Shown here: positions 34,836-47,288 of the stretch, in pieces
Position numbering within the stretch: the stretch's first letter is position 1
Layout of the letters: every line of letters begins with the position of its first letter
From: Allodiplogaster sudhausi
Taxonomy: Eukaryota > Nematoda > Chromadorea > Rhabditida > Diplogasteridae
NCBI GenBank assembly: GCA_945643635.1
Contig: CALZFC010000040.1
Span: 284,501-348,500, forward strand
Length of the DNA: 64,000 nt
Direction of reading: 5' to 3'
Made by a program: the position numbers and the translations under genes
Notes under the pieces: model-generated
What the model was told of the DNA's origin: nothing
Database searches by the model: none
What the model saw: only the letters and a program-made list of their open reading frames with translations

Positions 34836-37509
34836 TCACTCCAAGTGGAGAGCACGCACTTGTCTCCTTGGAGTTGAAGAAACGAGTGGAGATTCCGGCC
34901 GGGGAGAGGAAGGAGCAGAGATGGAGTTAGACTCTGTAAGAAGAGTTTAGGAGTTTGACATGGAATGAATTGTAAAAGTGACCTCTATCTGCCTGGCGAA
35001 GCAGACTGCGTGGAGTCCTTCGACGGGGAGAGTCGAGAGGGGGCCAAGCAGCCATCTCACTCTGCGGCAGTCTTCTCATCAGTGCTAAGTAGTGCTGCAC
35101 CAGCGGGAACCCAGACAAGTCATCTTCTGCCACGCTGTCCAGTACCTCAATCATATCGTAGAAAAACTCTTTTTTTTTTACAATAACAGAACATCAATTC
35201 TATAATCGGCAGACGAATAAATTTTTTAAGTGTTTTTCGACGCCTGGAATTTGGCGTACACATCTATTCCGTTCTTCTTTTTGCTTTTTCATGAAGCCCG
35301 TACAAATAATCTGACGTTTACAACTGCTTTAATAACCTGGAATAGTTGGGCATCCATCCTCGTTGGATCCTCGCAGCAAGCGAAGAAGGGAGGCGGAGAA
35401 CAGGGAGGAGTGAAGAAGCTGCTCTCAGTCTCAGCTTCCACTTCTTCCTCAGAGGACTGGACACAGTCATCAGCCGGAGGAACGTCACCATTGCCTGCTA
35501 AACTCACGATCACTAGTAAAATTAAACATTTATAACAAAATCCCGTGGAAAGTACTATCGATCTCACAGACAAGAAGCAGACAGAAAAAAACGAGATTTT
35601 ACCCCTCCCACAATCGCCGAGACTGAGTGCCTGCATGAGTCCGTTCAGCTCTTGCCCTTCATCGCAGCTAAATTCCTCAAATGCATCGACGAACTCCTCC
35701 TCACCTTCGTCCTCCTCTGCCTTCAGTCTCTTCTGCCAGAGATGACCTTCTAACGCCTTCAGCCTGACAATGAGATGTATCGATATAAAAATGGGAACCA
35801 CTACATTCTATTTCAGTATTCTGGCGCAAATATACCTCACAATAAATGGATACGGATATAAGAGGGTACTGTAGCTAACCCCTGAACGGACGAGATGTCA
35901 ACAGGACCCTTGGAGAATGGCCAGCTCTCTGCCCAAGTGACTTTGGCTTCTTTTGCGAGGAGTCGTCCAACTCTTTCCATTCCTTTCTCCTCGTCGCTGC
36001 GTTGAATGTTAAGATCCTGCAATTGAATAACCCCGTCATCAGCAAAACGCCACTTAACGAAGAAACTCCCTACCCGGCTTCTCCAGTCCTTCATGAATTC
36101 AGTGGCTGCTTCTTCCTCTTGGAAGGGACCAGCGAAAGCGGCGAGAGAGAAGGAGGGTGCGAGGGGGGAGGCAGTGGAAGGGTTGTCTGGACCTGGAAGA
36201 GCCACTCCATCCACTTGCAGCAAGGGCCGCTCTGCTGTCACTCTCAATCTCGGCCGGCTGCAGTTATCGGAAGAGCGGAAGAGAGCCACGTAGTGGGCAT
36301 GGAATAGCGCCTCCAGTTCTCCCTTCTTCGCTGAAGAATCTCCGTTCGAGCGACTGCATACCGTATCCACTGCACGCTCGCCCGATCTGCACGGTAATCA
36401 CAGATTACCTTCTTATATTAAAGAAAGTTGTTGAGAGAACTCAGCGAATTGGTTAGAAAAGACCAATAAAGTGGACAGACAAAAGAATAAAAGGAGACTT
36501 GTTTCTCGTGTTGCGATCGCAGCTCCGACTTGCAAGAAGGAGCTGAACGATGTGCACGTGGCCGAACTTGGCTGCGAGATGGAGACAAGTGTCCCCGTTG
36601 CCCTTGTCGGGAGTGTTCAGATACGAGTCGAGAATGTTCGCGCGGCGAGAGAGAAGATCTTCATCGGCCGTGCCGTAGACTCGTCGCTGAAGAAGTCAAG
36701 AATGGAGTAGAAAGGAAAGTAGAACAGTACCAGGTAATTGATATCAGAGACAAAGTGAAGGATGAGACGGGCCGAGTTCACGGCTCCGCTGCGAGCCGCG
36801 ACGTGCAGGCCATTGTAGCGAAACCCTTCCTAAAGGCAAACCGGGATTCACTTTCCAGAAACATGCATTCTCCAAACGTACGCAGGAATAGAACCACTCC
36901 ATAATAAAAATAGTGAAGAATTTCCAAGTGAACATTCACAGATGCGAATTAAAAGAACTCTAAACATAAAAAGGAACAAACCACAACAATAGCTGCGGTG
37001 TCGCTGGAGACATTGATAAGAAATCGAGGGTTGTCATTGGCCAACTCCCCAACCCCCGCCATATCATCTTTCTCGATGCGTCGTTTCAGCTCATTCATCT
37101 GCACACGCGAGACGGCGGGAAATGGCACTACGGGGTCGGCCGGCAGCAGTTCCTTCTTCACCGCGCCATCCCCGGATCCACCAGCCTCCGCTGTGCTTCC
37201 TCGGCCTTCTAGAAACTCAGTGGCCTCCTTCGAAGAGTCAAATCGCTTGAACCGAGCCCCTGTAAAAAGAATGAGGTTCCCGATGTCCAGTGAAGATAAA
37301 GAAGGCAGGAATTCCAAACTCAGGGCTTTAAAAATAGCAGCTATATATCCGAAGGAAGTAAACCAACCATTGTTTCTTCCCTCTGGCGAATTCGCAAACC
37401 TCGTCGCCTCTCGGAGTGAGTTGTACAAATTACGCGGCGAAGCGAGAATATTATCCGGGTAATAGACGGCGAAGACTGGCGAGTCGTTCTCTTTTGAATC
37501 CTCCGACAT
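34836..37509 (-). CDS. ANKLE2: ANKLE2 (LEM4) ankyrin-repeat nuclear-envelope reassembly factor
   Basis: In animals ANKLE2 controls BAF dephosphorylation after mitosis through PP2A and VRK1. The minus-strand exons, from the start at 37509, encode a viroplasmin-like fold ([20 protein letters not shown], then [18 protein letters not shown]), the conserved linker [20 protein letters not shown], ankyrin repeats ([19 protein letters not shown] and [20 protein letters not shown], then [14 protein letters not shown]), and the C-terminal module AFAGPFQ followed by RVGRLLAKE and [10 protein letters not shown] divergent acidic tail ends at the stop 34836-34838. The ankyrin exons lie at about 36540-36860 and the C-terminal module at 35880-36390; several introns are near 50 bp. 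No LEM domain or N-terminal membrane helix is present, unlike the human protein. The start is the first ATG upstream of the viroplasmin-like region. The order of modules matches the family well. Confidence 0.9.
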
Positions 37510-37859
37510 CTAGGCATAAACTGAAGAGCTCACGAAAGATCGTTCGGGCGAAACAAACTTCCCAGCTAACGCGACCAAGAGTACATTGCGAAATAAATCG
37601 CGCTCGAAAACAACAACAACCACAAGGAAAACCACACACAAGACTATCCCGCCATTGGAATTCTAGTGCGTAGATGTGACGATTAGAAAACATCGTAGCA
37701 TTTAACTTAACTAGTTTACGGTCACTTACGATGATTTTATGCAAGCGTTGTTCGGAAGTGGCTTCGTTATTTTGGTTTACTGTTTGGTATGTGTTGCGGA
37801 TGTAATAGTGTTCATTATATTTGTTCTAGTTTGGTAGTAGCAGCTCATTCGTCCTCGTT
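37510..37859. promoter_or_regulatory. Divergent promoter spacer ANKLE2/RABGGTA
   Basis: 350 bp between two head-to-head start codons. No TATA box is obvious on either side. It must carry both promoters unless an untranslated first exon lies elsewhere. Confidence 0.45.
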
Positions 37860-40800
37860 ATGCACTTCGTCAAGAAGCAGCCAACCACGGAGGAGCAAAG
37901 GGCGACAACGGAACGGCACAAGGCTGTCAAGCTCAAGATTTACTGTGACGCACGCGATATCATCTTTGCCAAGCGATCTAAAGGTTCGGATTCAGAGTTT
38001 TTTAATGATGTTATTTCCTACTTTTCATGTTGAATTATTATGAGTAAAAACTGCCTTTTCTAGGCGAACTTGATGATGAAATGCTTGGGCTGACCGCGAA
38101 GATTCTATCAAAGAATCCGGATATCAACACCTTTTGGAACATTCGTCGTGAGGTGCTAGATAGCTTAAAGGACAACGAGCGCATCGAGATTTACTATCAC
38201 AATGAGTTGCTCCTCACGGAGGAGTGCATTAAGGTTATTTTCGATTCACACTCAGCATCATGATTGCATTGCCATGGAAGTGTATGCGAAAGTAGTATGC
38301 AGGAGCGTGATTCACTCTTTCTCTAGGAAAATCCGAAGTCTTACTCTGCGTGGTTTCAACGAGGCTGGATTCTACGAAGACAGCGGAAGCCAAATTTGGA
38401 ACTGGAACTGAAGATGTGCGAGGAGGCGCTGAAGATGGACTGCCGCAACTTTCACTGCTGGGATCACTGGAGAGTTGTCGCCAGCATGGCTAAACTTTCG
38501 GAAGAAGACAAGCTCAAGTATGATGGTGTTCTTTTTTCGTTTCATCTTATGCCTTTCTTTTCTTGCTTGTTCCAGAGTTGTGAATCCCTTTGTCTGTCAG
38601 CCCTGTTCTGTTTAACACCTTCATTAATCAGAATTGTGCAACTTTGATTGCAGGTTCTCGAATAAGTTGATCAAGGAGAACTTCTCTAACTACTCGGCCT
38701 GGCACATGCGGATTGGGCTTCTGGAACGAGTTGTCGATGCAGAGAAAGGAACAATCTCGCTGTCATCTGAGACACAAGAAAACGAGATTAAGGTACCGTG
38801 CAATATTGTAGATTGGCATAAGATGAGAATATGTCGCAACTGTAATTTCACAGTTCATATTATAGTAATCACGTAAATAAATCAATCAATCAAATTTTAA
38901 TTCCAGCCGAATTTGGGAGCGCTTAATTTGAATGAAGAAAGTTAGCTTTGCAGAAGATAGCATCGGCAGTTTTCGTTGATCCCCACGACCAAGCAGCTTG
39001 GATGTACGCGCGGTGGCTGATCAGTCTTCACTCCACTCACACTTCCAGTTTCTTATTCTCATCTCCTTCGAGTTTAATATGATTATTTTTGCATTTTCCA
39101 TAAGTTTTGTGGAATCTAATTTTGCTTCGTAGTCGGAGAATTTTTATTTCATTAGCTCATTCTGTAGTAATGAAATGAATGGCAGTGGCGGAAGAGTGGT
39201 CTTCTTCCCTCCAAACGCAAGCCCTAAGCATCTCCCGCTATGGCAAGCGAATTACCCTCGTGCTCAATCGTCCTCTCACTCTGCAACAGGCGCAACTCTT
39301 CCTCCGTGGTTCCGAGATCACTCTCATCCCTGTCAGAATTGTGTTTAAAAAAACCTAAAGAGGCCTTATTCGAGTTAGTTCTCAGTGCATATTCTCTTTT
39401 TGAAATCCTGACTGTACGATACGACTGTTAGGCAAGACAGTTTATAACTGATACAATCACATTCACGTTTTATGCTTCACTTAATGGGACAGCGTTGATA
39501 AACTCTAAATTAAAGAAGGGTGTTTCTGTTTTCATTGTTCTAAAATACATTTTAGTCTGCTCAAGACGCGAAGGCCACGATGTCGCGTGTGTGGGTCGGC
39601 GAAGTTTCCGATGCTGAGAGTACGGTAGAGGGCAGTTTGGATGGCGCGGACTTCACGGCCGTATCAGAGGGGCAGCCAATCATCAACAAAGAGGCTCTCC
39701 TCAACATTTGGCGGCCTCGACCTTGCGACTTTATCGATAGGATTAAGAAGATCTGCGATGATATACGGGAAGAAGATGCTGAATCTGCGGTTAGCGGGGA
39801 CGGAGTTTTTTTTTATTTCTTTTTAGAGCGCCCGAATGAAAATAGCAAGTAGACAATGCCAATCAGCGATATAATTGAGAATCTTTTTTCCGTGTGTCTT
39901 TTTTTCTGAATCTGTCAGTTTTGCTCATCATGCTTTTTCTTTCTTCTCTCCTTGCTTGTCCTTCGCGTGCTTGAATGCCTCTTCCATTGCAGTTGAGTGT
40001 CTTGACGGAGACTCTCTGTCTCCGCGCGACTTCTCCCATTGAAGAACACTCTCGAATCGAGACGCAGTTGAGGAGACTCGGGTCTGAGCTGGACTCGCTC
40101 AGGGTCAACATGTACAATTGGTCAGTGCAGAAGAGGTCGACTCTATTTCTACCGCATTATTTCGATAATGAAAGAACTGAACGTATGCTTATAATTCTAA
40201 TCATTCTTATCAAGTAAAAATATAATTGCATATTCTTGAGTATTCTATCGCGAGAGCGGCTGAGATATGCACTGATGTCACCGGAGAAGGAAAAGGTAGG
40301 AAACAGTCAGCTCGAATCTCTTCTGGATGGGGAAACGACTTCCCTTTCGCTGTGCTATCTTCAATTGACAGAGTAAGCATTTCTTTTTGCTTTTTTAATT
40401 GTCCTTTTCATAAATCACTTATAAGGGTTCATTGAATTCATAAACAACGAGTAAGCAAACCTTCCGAATGACTCCTCAGATGTTAATTGTGATGCCAAAC
40501 TTGACAAGTTTGCTTTGTATTCGACTAAGGATGTTTCCTTGATTTCAGAGTAGAGGATCTGTATCCCCTGGCTGGCCTCCTGACCGATCTTGACCTTCGC
40601 GGCAATCAAATTGGTTGTCTGGAGCATCTCCCCCTTTGCCAAATATCGTCAGACTTGGCTTGGATGAGAATCCACTCAAGAAGTAAGCCTTTCGCCTGTT
40701 TTCTACGCATAAGACCAACGCTTCCACTTGTAGTAATATTTGCCTTCCTTTGTATATTCGGTAAATGCTTCTAGTTGTTGTTGTGTGATGACCGTTTCTC

Positions 40801-41024
40801 GCTTCAGACTGACTCCATTGCTGGGAGAGCGCGTTCCCAATCTAGAGTTCCTCTCCGTTGGCGGATGCAGGGAGCTCTCGACTGTCTCGCTCTCTCCTGC
40901 CCTCCACTCTCTTCCTTCGCTCTCCAAGTTCCTCTTCTGTGCGACTCCTCTCGTCAACGACACCGAGTCAATCCGAGACGCACTTCAGGAACGTGAAATC
41001 CGCCTGATTCCCTATTATCTCTAA
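37860..41024 (+). CDS. RABGGTA: Rab geranylgeranyltransferase alpha subunit
   Basis: Alpha subunit of the heterodimer that attaches geranylgeranyl groups to Rab GTPases in the cytosol. ATG at 37860 (MHFVKKQPTTEEQRATTERH). The prenyltransferase-alpha repeats follow: NPDINTFWNIRREVL, NPKSYSAWFQR, NFHCWDHWRVV, FSNYSAWHMR, VDPHDQAAWMYARWL (exons 37860-37983, 38064-38233, about 38328-38518, 38654-38793, 38950-39030). Then come the insert domain (39188-39330, 39565-39790), a helical stretch (39994-40121) and leucine-rich repeats (TDLDLRGNQIGCLEHLP, NIVRLGLDENPL, NLEFLSVGG), with stop at 41022-41024. Animal RABGGTA has this alpha-insert-LRR order. The LRR exon is out of frame by one base at a run of five C (40630-40634). 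The phase of the next exon shows that the downstream frame is the right one, so one C is probably missing from the assembly. Confidence 0.92.
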
Positions 41025-41344
41025 ATTTTTCATGCCCCTTTCGAGAATCCTGTATTTTACGATCAAAATTATCAGTTTTTTTCCCGTATATATATATTTT
41101 TTATGACCTATTTTGTTATGTTAAAATGCTTTTACTTTCTATATTCCAGCAGAATTCTTGTGTTTTATTACGAGGTAAGCACTTTAAAGTGATATGAACA
41201 TATGTGAAACAATGGCCTAACAATCTTTCCTATAATACTATCTGGATATTCTTAGTACTCGTGCCAACATTAAGCCGAAATGCGAATGTATAATATATAA
41301 GTATATAATAAGTATGATAAATTTTTTCAACCTATGTATATTCT

Positions 41345-43107
41345 CTATTCTTGCTTTTTAGCCTTAACAGAGGACTTGAAGAACACGTCATCAAAAGCGA
41401 GTGTACCAGCGAAGACAAAGAAGGTTCCTAGCCAGTGCAAGGCAGAGAACGGATTCTGGAAGTAGACAATGGAGACCAAGAGAGAAAGGAACTTCCGGAG
41501 GGTCACGACGAGAGTCACGGTCAGCGAGTCGACCGACGCGTTCAGGCGGTACACGAAGCGGATGCACACCCACTGCAGGACACACGAGGCCAACATGTTC
41601 AGCCACAGACCAGACAGCGGCAGCTCCAGGCCCAGGAAGGAGGCGGGGGCTGCCGCAGTGAACACTGCTGCGGAGCGAGCGATGTCTAGGCAAGGGCTTT
41701 TCTCAAGTCACGAAATGTCAATCTATACGGATAATCTTGCCTCGTGATCTGCTTGCCCATAAGGCACTGCTTTCTCTGCGAATCAAATAAGAAGTGTGAA
41801 TAGACTAGTTTCCTCTATCTTTCTTTCGTGTCATTTGAATGTTCTTACCTTTGTACATGAGAGAGAAAGCGGGGAGAGCGAGAGCGTGGGTGACGAACAT
41901 GGCCTCGTCGGGGTGTTTCCCGTACTGCTCGTACATCTGTTGTTGGTAGATGCCGAGCAGGGCAGAGGCCAACAGGGCGAAAGACAACATCGCGATTCCT
42001 GGCAGGCAAGAACAAGAGATATTTGTAAGGGGCCCTGACTACTTCTCCTCTTAGATTTATGCAGAGCAACTCTAAAACAAATTTTGAAAAATTGTTTAGG
42101 ACAAAATCTCGAAGATCTTGTAAAAAATTTCTATGGAACTATAAATAGATAAAAGAGCTGACCAATCGACCACTCGACGTAGTGTTTGCTTGCCTCCTCC
42201 ATGCTCATCCCACTGTCCTGGAAATCGCATTACCTCTCTTCATTGCCAATGTAATCAGATGGGAACTCCATCATATAGGAAAAGCAAACACACGAGGAAC
42301 ATTTCATTCCTCTCCAATAGTCTTTTATGAAGAAGGAATACATTGTGCACAAAATAATAAAAAGATAATTCACTATCAAAGATTTAAGTGAAATATAAAT
42401 GTTATTGGAAAGCCAAAGCTAACTTTGCCCTGTTGGGAAGTCGCGAGAGTGCAAATGATAATGCCGAGAGTTATGGCGAAGACTGATATGTACTTCCGGA
42501 GAGAGTAGCTTCTTCCCATCAGAATCACATTCAGCAACATGTTAGCCAGCAAAGAACCCTGAGGGAAGCAACGCATTTAAGAGAATCCACATACAGTAAA
42601 AAAAGCACATCTATGTACCCCACTGCTGATTCAGGAAGAGTAAATTAATGAACCGATCGAAAGATGATGTGGAGAGGAACGGGAACATGGAAATTGAGTG
42701 CCTGATTGTTGATAACGTTAACAATGAAGAAGACGGTGACAGTCTTGGCATAGCCTCTAAAGTGGTCAGAGAATGAAAAGAACATCACAATCAGCAAAAA
42801 CTAAAGAGTAAGCAGTGAAAGGAAACAAATAGCTTACCTTAGCGGTATCTTGTTAGGAACTGTGAAGAACTTGGACGTATGAATAAGTCCGACAGCGGCA
42901 ATGAAAAGGAAGGTCGAGAGGGTCATCAAGTTCATCGACGAGGGCTGCTGTCTAAAACAGCACCTCGTTAATCATGCGATTTCACGATGTCGTTTCTCTC
43001 CCAATTTGTTTCTTCACTGGCTTGGCAATGTTCTCGACGACAACCATGCAGCCCATGCACCCTCCGAGCACGCCGAGGACGTCGCTCATCACGGAAGAAA
43101 CTGCCAT
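41345..43107 (-). CDS. SLC35B4: SLC35B4-type nucleotide-sugar transporter
   Basis: Multi-pass ER/Golgi antiporter importing UDP-GlcNAc and/or UDP-xylose for glycosylation. Minus exons: 43107-42986, 42951-42838, 42756-42654, about 42561-42422, 42224-42165, 42000-41848 and 41690-41345. Helices in order include VLGVLGGCMGCMVVVENI, STFLFIAAVGLI, VFFIVNVINNQALNF, ISVFAITLGIIICTL, SFALLASALLGIYQ and VLQWVCIRFVYRL. The family signature is SLTVTLVVTLRKFLSLL, followed by VYFQNPFSALHWLGTFFVF. The protein ends KKQE, a textbook KKXX ER-retrieval signal. Length and helix count fit the YEA4/SLC35B4 branch rather than SLC35B1-B3. The start at 43107 is the first ATG before the first helix. Confidence 0.93.
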
Positions 43108-43515
43108 CCTTCCTCCCTTGCCAGTCAAGTATCTAGAATAAGTACACAGGGCAGAAACATCCCGACTGATCAGAGACAAGAAGATTGCCATTTGGATCGC
43201 ATCGATATTACGAGGGCAGAACAGCAAGTGTAGCATGTAGATCGAGGAAGGCGACCAGAGACAAGAGATACAAGGATAAAAAGGGAGGGAGCACGAGAGA
43301 GGGAGAGAGAGAGAGAGACGACAGGGAACATGGACACGACTAACATATTGCACGATCGGAACTGGCGAGCGGAAAAATGGAAGACTAATTGCACACGAGG
43401 AGAAAAGGGCAGACCGGCGCAAAGGTAAGAAATACATGCAGATGGTGAGGACACAAAAGCACACTTTGAGATAGGGAGTGCAATCAGGGAGAAGGAGAGA
43501 GGGCGAGCGGGAGAA

Positions 43516-43569
<54 letters not shown>

Positions 43570-44600
43570 TCAGGTAAGGAGAGAGAGCGAAAAGAATACG
43601 GAAAGAGATAACGCGAACCACTGGAAAAGTGAACCCATACACGAAATGGCACAAGCTACAATATTCCCCTAACATTGAACTGGCAGCGTCTGTCACAAGA
43701 AAACGCAGTTGCTTGAGTCGTATGATGCTGACGAATCGCTCACTCTACTTTTTGAGCTTTCAAAGGACAATCTAGTTACGACATAGTGCACTGTACTTGC
43801 CATACCGGGAACAGAGAATAATGGTTTGGAGAAAATGAATGAAGGATGAAATCGGGGTATCGAGAAGCAGACAGAAGAGACAGCGATGGAAGCAAGAATT
43901 ATGTCGATAAAGGGTACAACACTACGCACATCCATATTCAGTACACGCAGCAGAGATGATCACACGCCGTTTGAGCTGGACTACAATCCCCCTCCCCACT
44001 TATGCACCTCGGCAGCTGATAAGGAATCGGAATAAAGGAATTATTGATACCTGACTTGGATTCTTCATGCCTGGTGCTCTTCCTTGTTCAGTTATCAACT
44101 CATTTATCACTCACAACACAAACATCCATTCTTGGGAATGACTTCTCTAAATTAAGTTGCACAAGGAATGAAACATTTCAGTTGAAACAGCCTCAAGTTT
44201 GCAAAGCTCACCGGCACAACCAAATAAGAATTCAACTATATTCTACCAACAAACGACGCTAAGTCCAACTTTGAAATGTGCCATTTCCAAAATTCGCAGC
44301 AAGTCTGCTGGCGATATTAATTTTTACAGCTATTTCTAGATTCCAATTTTGATCCTCTTTTAACGCATTCTGAAAATGGCACACACAAACAACGTCAATT
44401 TTAGTATTATGCCTTGGGCAACTAGGAACAAGAGTAAGATAACCACTAAATATGATTAAAGCAGCAAGACTACTACGAAAGGAGAGAGTGGCGAGAATAG
44501 ATGGAAAAAGGAGGAAACAGGTAGACAAGAAGGCAGTGAAAGAGATGGGGAAGAGGGAGAGAGAAGGGATTGGAGAGGGAGGGAGAGAGAGCGGGAGATA
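43108..44600. other. 1.5-kb spacer between SLC35B4 and IDH3G
   Basis: Contains a (GA)n tract at about 43496-43566 and a purine-rich stretch at 44480-44595. It should include the SLC35B4 promoter and the IDH3G 3' UTR. I see no gene. Confidence 0.5.
43496..43566. repeat. (GA)n microsatellite
   Basis: Nearly pure GA run of about 70 bp, the longest such tract in the gene-dense right half of the window. Confidence 0.9.
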
Positions 44601-46738
44601 CTAGATGTTGACCTTGAGCTTGCACTCATCCATGTGGTCGAGAATAGCCTGGATCAATTCGCTGGTCTTGACAGCTCCGCCAACGTCTGCCGTGTGGAGG
44701 CGGTCCTCGACGAGGGCGCGGAAGAGGGAGTCGGAGATGAGGTCGGCGTGGGCAGAGTACCCCAGGTACCGCAGCATGTCCACCGCCGCACGCACAAAAG
44801 CAGTCGGATTAGCAGCGTCTCTGGAAGTATGGCATTTTCTATACTTACAGAGTAATATCAATATTGAGCAACAAAAATAGGTTAACAATAAAACAGATAT
44901 CCAGAAACGTTCTGGTGAGCGCCGTTTTTGTCACTGGCTTGGTCTACATCAGAATAATCAGAATAAAATTGAAAATAGGAACCGAAGCAATAATAGTACT
45001 AATAAAAGAAAACGGAAAGAAAGAATAATTTAAATTTTTGCTCGTGGGTAGTCCCATGAAAATGCATATAGTATTTTCTGTCTGATCCCCCCCCTCCCTC
45101 CCAATAACACCATTGCATCCAAGACAATGTAAAGTTGTTCTGGTTAAAGCAGATAAACAATGTCCTTTAATAATAGCTAAGAATTAAGGAAATGATTGAT
45201 GGCAAGGAAAACTTCAGCCATCCAATCAATGAATGTGTGTTTAAAAAGAATCAAACCTGCCGGCGAGTGAACTGCCAGTGTTGCGAGTGCCCGTCTCGAA
45301 GACGGCATACTTGTCTCCGTAGTTCATGCCAGAGACCAGCCCGGGCCCGCCCACCAGGCCGCAAGCAATGTTCGAGATGATGTTCCCATAGAGATTCGGC
45401 ATCAACATTATGTCGAACTGCTGCGGTCTCTTCACCTGCAAAGGAATCAAAAAGCTTATTCATCCTCAAGCGAATAAAAAGTTGCGGAGAGATAATGTTG
45501 AATTAGACTAACAAGCTGCATAGACGCGTTGTCAACAATCATCGACTCGAACTCGAGCTGATAATCTTTTGCCATGTCCGTTGCGATCTAAAACACTTGC
45601 AGTGAGAAGTGAACCCACTATTTCTTCCAAATCAAGCGCTTCTGATATTGAAGAACCTTAAGGAATGCGCCATCGCCGAGCTTCTGGATATTGGCCTTGT
45701 GCACGGCAGTCACCTTCTTTCTCCCGTACTTGATTGCGTAGTTGAACGCGAACTTGCAGATTCGCTCGATGTTCTTGTGTGTCATCACCTCAATGAACAA
45801 AACACTCAAAACTGAACTATCAGTTCTACCAAGAACTCTTCACAAATCGAACTAATCGAAAAATCATCAAACAACATTGTGGAATCTGAACAAGTATCAA
45901 CCAGGCGGCAATTCAACTATTTAAAAAAAACGGTGAAAACCTTGAGACTTTCAACGACGCCGCTGGTGATCTCGTGTTCGAGTCCCGAGTACTCGCCCTC
46001 AGTGTTCTCTCGGATGAGTACAATGTCAATGTCAGTGTGGCGGGAGCGAATAGTCGGGATGGAGTGGCAGTGCAGGACATTTGCATAGAGGTCCAGCTCC
46101 TTCCTCAGACTCATGTTCCTCGAGACAAAAGTCGGGTCGTCAAATTTAGTTTCGATGTTCCCCTTGAGAGCGACACCGTTACGACGGATGGAGATCAATG
46201 CCTGCTCGAGGTCTTCAGCCTCCTCTTGCATCGAACTCAGAGCGACCTTCTCGAGGTCAACGGGAACCTGAAAATCGAACAGATAGTACATTGCCATTGA
46301 CCGCCAATCTCCAAAAGTGAACTGTGAGGGTGCAAGAAAACAGGAAGCGTACGTTTCCATGCTCGAAAATGCGCTCGACATGGCTGAGCATCTCCGGCCC
46401 GATTCCATCCCCGGCCAGGACACTCACGGTGCTGCGTCCGCCGTAGCGAGCCACCAGCTTCTGCAAACACTCCAAGGCATAGAAAGGGTTACTCAACAAC
46501 ACTGATTGTGAGATCAACGAAATCGCAGTTCAGCTTCAATCAGTTTAGACCTTATGAGCATATATGGAAAGAAATATAAACGGAACTTCATGCAAAACAA
46601 GCGACCATTTAAACTTACCTGATCGTTGGACATGACAGAAGAGCGGAAACGCTCCATTTCGCTCTGGACAGCACTGGATGAGGCATTCCTGCGAAGAGCG
46701 GCGCGGGCCGACAAGAAGAGAAGAGACGGGCGGCTCAT
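44601..46738 (-). CDS. IDH3G: NAD-dependent isocitrate dehydrogenase gamma-type regulatory subunit
   Basis: Subunit of the mitochondrial IDH3 heterooctamer converting isocitrate to 2-oxoglutarate in the TCA cycle. Exon 1 (46738-46619) encodes a presequence ([20 protein letters not shown]). Later minus exons: about 46460-46350 ([20 protein letters not shown]), 46268-45941 ([29 protein letters not shown], then [15 protein letters not shown]), 45790-45655 ([19 protein letters not shown]), 45590-45513 ([14 protein letters not shown]), 45438-45264 ([27 protein letters not shown]) and 44822-44601. [16 protein letters not shown] and EYS.LEHE wording favours gamma over beta (beta has VAIIGKIHT). Compared with catalytic alpha, substrate-site residues are altered, as expected of a regulatory subunit. 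It is head to head with malonyl-CoA decarboxylase. Confidence 0.93.
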
Positions 46739-47288
46739 CTCCAAAGGATTGTTTCACTGTTTTTGGCAACAACTACCACGTCCCCTTACTGAATGCGAAA
46801 ATGAGATCATGAATAATGGGTAGTTAAAAAAGGACAAAGAAAAAACGTACTACCGCATGCATTTGCAAATGAACAAAATCGCTGGAAATGAATAGCGCAG
46901 TTGACTGCAAATCTGACCTTCTCGGTCAAAAATTAGTAAACCGCTTCTATCCTTCGGTAGCACTGAAAACATACTATATGTAGGAATCACACTAAAACCC
47001 ATATTCCTGGACGTTCTCTGTTGTCTGCCTTCTCACTGCTAATAGTGCGAGAGAGCGTAGACAAGACGAGAGTTGTCGGTGTTTTCTTCTTCTTCTTTGT
47101 TGTCAGTTGGTGCCTTCCTTCTTCTTTCTCTACGTTGAAAACGCAGTAACAGAAGAAGAATGGCTAGGAAGTGTGTGTTGTGTGGCCTGAGGATCTTTCT
47201 TGTTTATTGTTGAATCGAAGAGGGAGAGAAACAGAGAAAGAGGGAGAGAGAGAAGGAAGCAAGTGGGGAGAGTTGTTTGAAGAGCTGG
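46739..47288. promoter_or_regulatory. Divergent promoter spacer IDH3G/MLYCD
   Basis: 550 bp between two head-to-head genes for mitochondrial enzymes of central carbon metabolism. The region has a CTTCTTCTTCTTCTTTG tract near 47085-47101. No TATA box was recognised. Shared control is plausible but is inferred from arrangement only. Confidence 0.4.
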
